This document shows positions 7,126-8,308 of a stretch of 8,308 bases of DNA, in pieces. Under the pieces are notes generated by a model that had not been told where the DNA came from, made no database searches, and worked only from the letters and a program-made list of their open reading frames with translations. The DNA comes from Bacillota bacterium (GTDB lineage: Bacteria > Bacillota > Clostridia > Oscillospirales > QAMX01). The first letter of the stretch is position 1; each line of letters opens with the position of its first letter. The stretch spans positions 1-8,308 of the forward strand of contig JAKPBM010000209.1 in the NCBI GenBank assembly GCA_029778935.1, given 5' to 3'. The translations under genes and the position numbers were made by a program.

Positions 7126-7154
7126 TCGAATTCTTGCGCCGGATGTTGTATAAT
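7126..7154 (+). promoter_or_regulatory. Promoter of enolase gene
   Basis: A perfect TATAAT (7149-7154) is embedded in AT-rich sequence. The -35 position at a 17-base spacing reads TCGAAT (7126-7131), a poor match, and there is no TGn extended -10 element directly before the box. A weak -35 suggests an activator or other regulation. The predicted transcription start is near 7161, giving a leader of about 100 bases. Confidence 0.55.
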
Positions 7155-7169
7155 ACGGGCATAAATATT

Positions 7170-7188
7170 GCAGGATATTCGCAGGATA
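7170..7188 (+). repeat. Two direct GCAGGATA repeats in enolase leader
   Basis: GCAGGATA occurs at 7170-7177 and again at 7181-7188, a spacing of 11 bases, about one helical turn. It begins roughly ten bases after the predicted transcription start. The helical phasing fits a protein-binding site such as a repressor operator, but I do not recognise the motif. Confidence 0.5.
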
Positions 7189-7201
7189 CTTTTCTGCATC
7201 G

Positions 7202-7225
7202 CGCAATATACTGCAGTATGTTGCG
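7202..7225 (+). promoter_or_regulatory. 24-base dyad in enolase leader
   Basis: The stretch is almost perfectly self-complementary: CGCAA (7202-7206) pairs with TTGCG (7221-7225) and ATACTGCAGTAT (7208-7219) is an exact palindrome; only T7207/G7220 deviates, and this can pair as G-U in RNA. It ends 20 bases before the AAGGAG of enolase. Its left arm overlaps GCAATAT (7203-7209), which is also complementary to ATATTGC (7165-7171), so two exclusive hairpins are possible. It may be an operator or an RNA regulatory element. Confidence 0.5.
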
Positions 7226-7259
7226 AAACGGAAAATTCCATAGGTAAGGAGTGTAGCAT

Positions 7260-8308
7260 ATGAATACGGCGATTACGAAGATTACGGCCAGAGAAATTCT
7301 CGACTCCCGCGGGAACCCCACCGTCACCGCCACCGTCTGGGTCGGCGACGTGTCGGGCACGGCGGCCGTTCCGTCCGGCGCTTCCACCGGCCGGTACGAG
7401 GCCCACGAGCTGCGGGACGGCGACCCCAAGCGCTACAACGGCAAAGGCTGCCTGACGGCGGTAGCCAACGTGGAAGAAAAAATCGCCCCGGCTTTGCTCG
7501 GCGAGGACGTGACCAACCAGGCGCGCATCGACCGCATCATGCGGGAGCTGGACGGCACGGAGAATAAAACCAACCTGGGCGCCAACGCCATTCTCGCGGT
7601 GTCGCTGGCTGCGGCCAGAGCGGCGGCCAACCTGACAGGGTTGAGCCTGGCAAGGTATCTTGGCGGCGTGCAGGGCGGCCGGTTCCCCGTTCCCATGATG
7701 AACATCTTAAACGGCGGCGCCCATGCGGACAACAACCTGGATATTCAGGAGTTCATGATCGCCCCCGTCGGCGCGTCCTCCTTTGAGGAAGGCATTGTCT
7801 GGTGCGTGGAAATTTACCATAAGCTGAAATCCATCCTCAAAAGCCGCGGCCTGTCCACCGCCATTGGCGACGAAGGCGGCTTTGCGCCCAACCTTCGCCG
7901 GGACGAAGACGGCTTAAAGCTTTTGGTCGAAGCCATTACGGAAGCGGGCAGGGAGCCCGGCAAGGAAGTCGCCATCGCTTTGGACGCGGCCGCTTCCGAA
8001 TGGGCCCAGGAGGACGGCACCTACTTCCTGCCCAAGTCCAAGAAACAGTTCAGCCCCGTCCAGCTGCTCCGCTACTGGCGGTTCCTGACGACCCATTACC
8101 CCATCGTCTCCATCGAAGACGCCGCCGGCGAGGACGACTGGGAGACCTGGCAGAAGATTACCGAGCGTCTGGGCAGCGAAATCATGCTCGTGGGCGACGA
8201 CCTGTTCGTCACCAACCCCGCCCGCATCACCCGCGGCATCGAGCAGAAGGCCGCCAACGCCGTTTTGATTAAGGTAAACCAGATCGGCACCCTGTCGGAA
8301 ACCCTGGA
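7260..8308 (+). CDS. eno: Enolase (phosphopyruvate hydratase), N-terminal 349 residues
   Basis: Enolase converts 2-phosphoglycerate to phosphoenolpyruvate in glycolysis, as a cytosolic magnesium-dependent enzyme. The visible 349 residues cover the N-terminal domain and most of the barrel. Recognisable are the SGAS mobile loop (39-42), [15 protein letters not shown] (98-112), NGGAHADNN (151-159, His155), catalytic Glu164 and Glu205 (GDEGGFAPN), magnesium ligands Asp242 (ALD), Glu286 (SIED) and Asp313 (GDD), and catalytic base Lys338 (LIKVNQ). The last helix and the C-terminal active-site residues lie beyond the right edge. ATG at 7260 has AAGGAG (7246-7251) eight bases upstream. It stands alone behind its own promoter; many Bacillota instead place eno in a gap-pgk-tpi-pgm-eno operon, although the gene beyond this edge is not seen. 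No missing active-site residue was noticed in the visible part. Confidence 0.97.
   Translation, partial: MNTAITKITAREILDSRGNPTVTATVWVGDVSGTAAVPSGASTGRYEAHELRDGDPKRYNGKGCLTAVANVEEKIAPALLGEDVTNQARIDRIMRELDGTENKTNLGANAILAVSLAAARAAANLTGLSLARYLGGVQGGRFPVPMMNILNGGAHADNNLDIQEFMIAPVGASSFEEGIVWCVEIYHKLKSILKSRGLSTAIGDEGGFAPNLRRDEDGLKLLVEAITEAGREPGKEVAIALDAAASEWAQEDGTYFLPKSKKQFSPVQLLRYWRFLTTHYPIVSIEDAAGEDDWETWQKITERLGSEIMLVGDDLFVTNPARITRGIEQKAANAVLIKVNQIGTLSETL

Noticed and set aside
6931..7164. 77-codon frame starting with TTG between the terminator and enolase
   Set aside because: No Shine-Dalgarno sequence, a low-complexity basic middle, and it runs across the TATAAT box of the enolase promoter.

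Overview
The window looks like a chromosomal stretch of a moderately GC-rich Bacillota (Firmicutes) species, probably an anaerobe. This rests on three things: strong AGGAGG-type ribosome binding sites on every gene, sigma-A-like promoters with perfect TATAAT boxes in short AT-rich gaps, and the mix of protein families. I cannot name the genus. The coding regions are GC-rich and the promoter regions are AT-rich. No tRNA, rRNA, IS element, transposase or CRISPR array was recognised.

Layout. (1) 1-363, minus strand: the first 121 residues of a thioredoxin-reductase-like FAD/NAD(P) oxidoreductase, running off the left edge. (2) 364-568: a divergent intergenic region with one sigma-A-like promoter facing each way. 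(3) 569-6560, plus strand: four tightly spaced genes that look like one transcription unit. They are tldD, tldE, a gatZ/kbaZ-family gene (tagatose-bisphosphate aldolase non-catalytic subunit family) and a cytosolic glycoside hydrolase family 97 protein. A perfect 13-bp hairpin without a U-tract separates the tldDE pair from the two sugar genes. (4) 6561-7259: about 700 bases without a convincing gene. The left part has long-range complementary segments and ends in a strong hairpin. The right part holds a TATAAT promoter, a helically phased direct repeat and a 24-base dyad leading into the next gene. (5) 7260-8308: the first 349 codons of enolase, running off the right edge.

How the genes may work together. 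TldD and TldE should form the heteromeric metalloprotease whose only zinc site is in TldD. The GatZ-family and GH97 proteins suggest cytosolic handling of galactoside- or tagatose-type sugars, but no gatY aldolase, kinase or transporter is visible, so the pathway is open. Enolase appears to be transcribed separately from its own promoter.

The points most worth a second look are: the GH97 protein keeps the retaining-type nucleophile Asp397 but has Gln452 where the family has its acid/base Glu; tldD appears to start at an ATT codon; the enolase leader has competing inverted repeats; and the 6561-6871 region could hold a structured RNA or a long 3' UTR.
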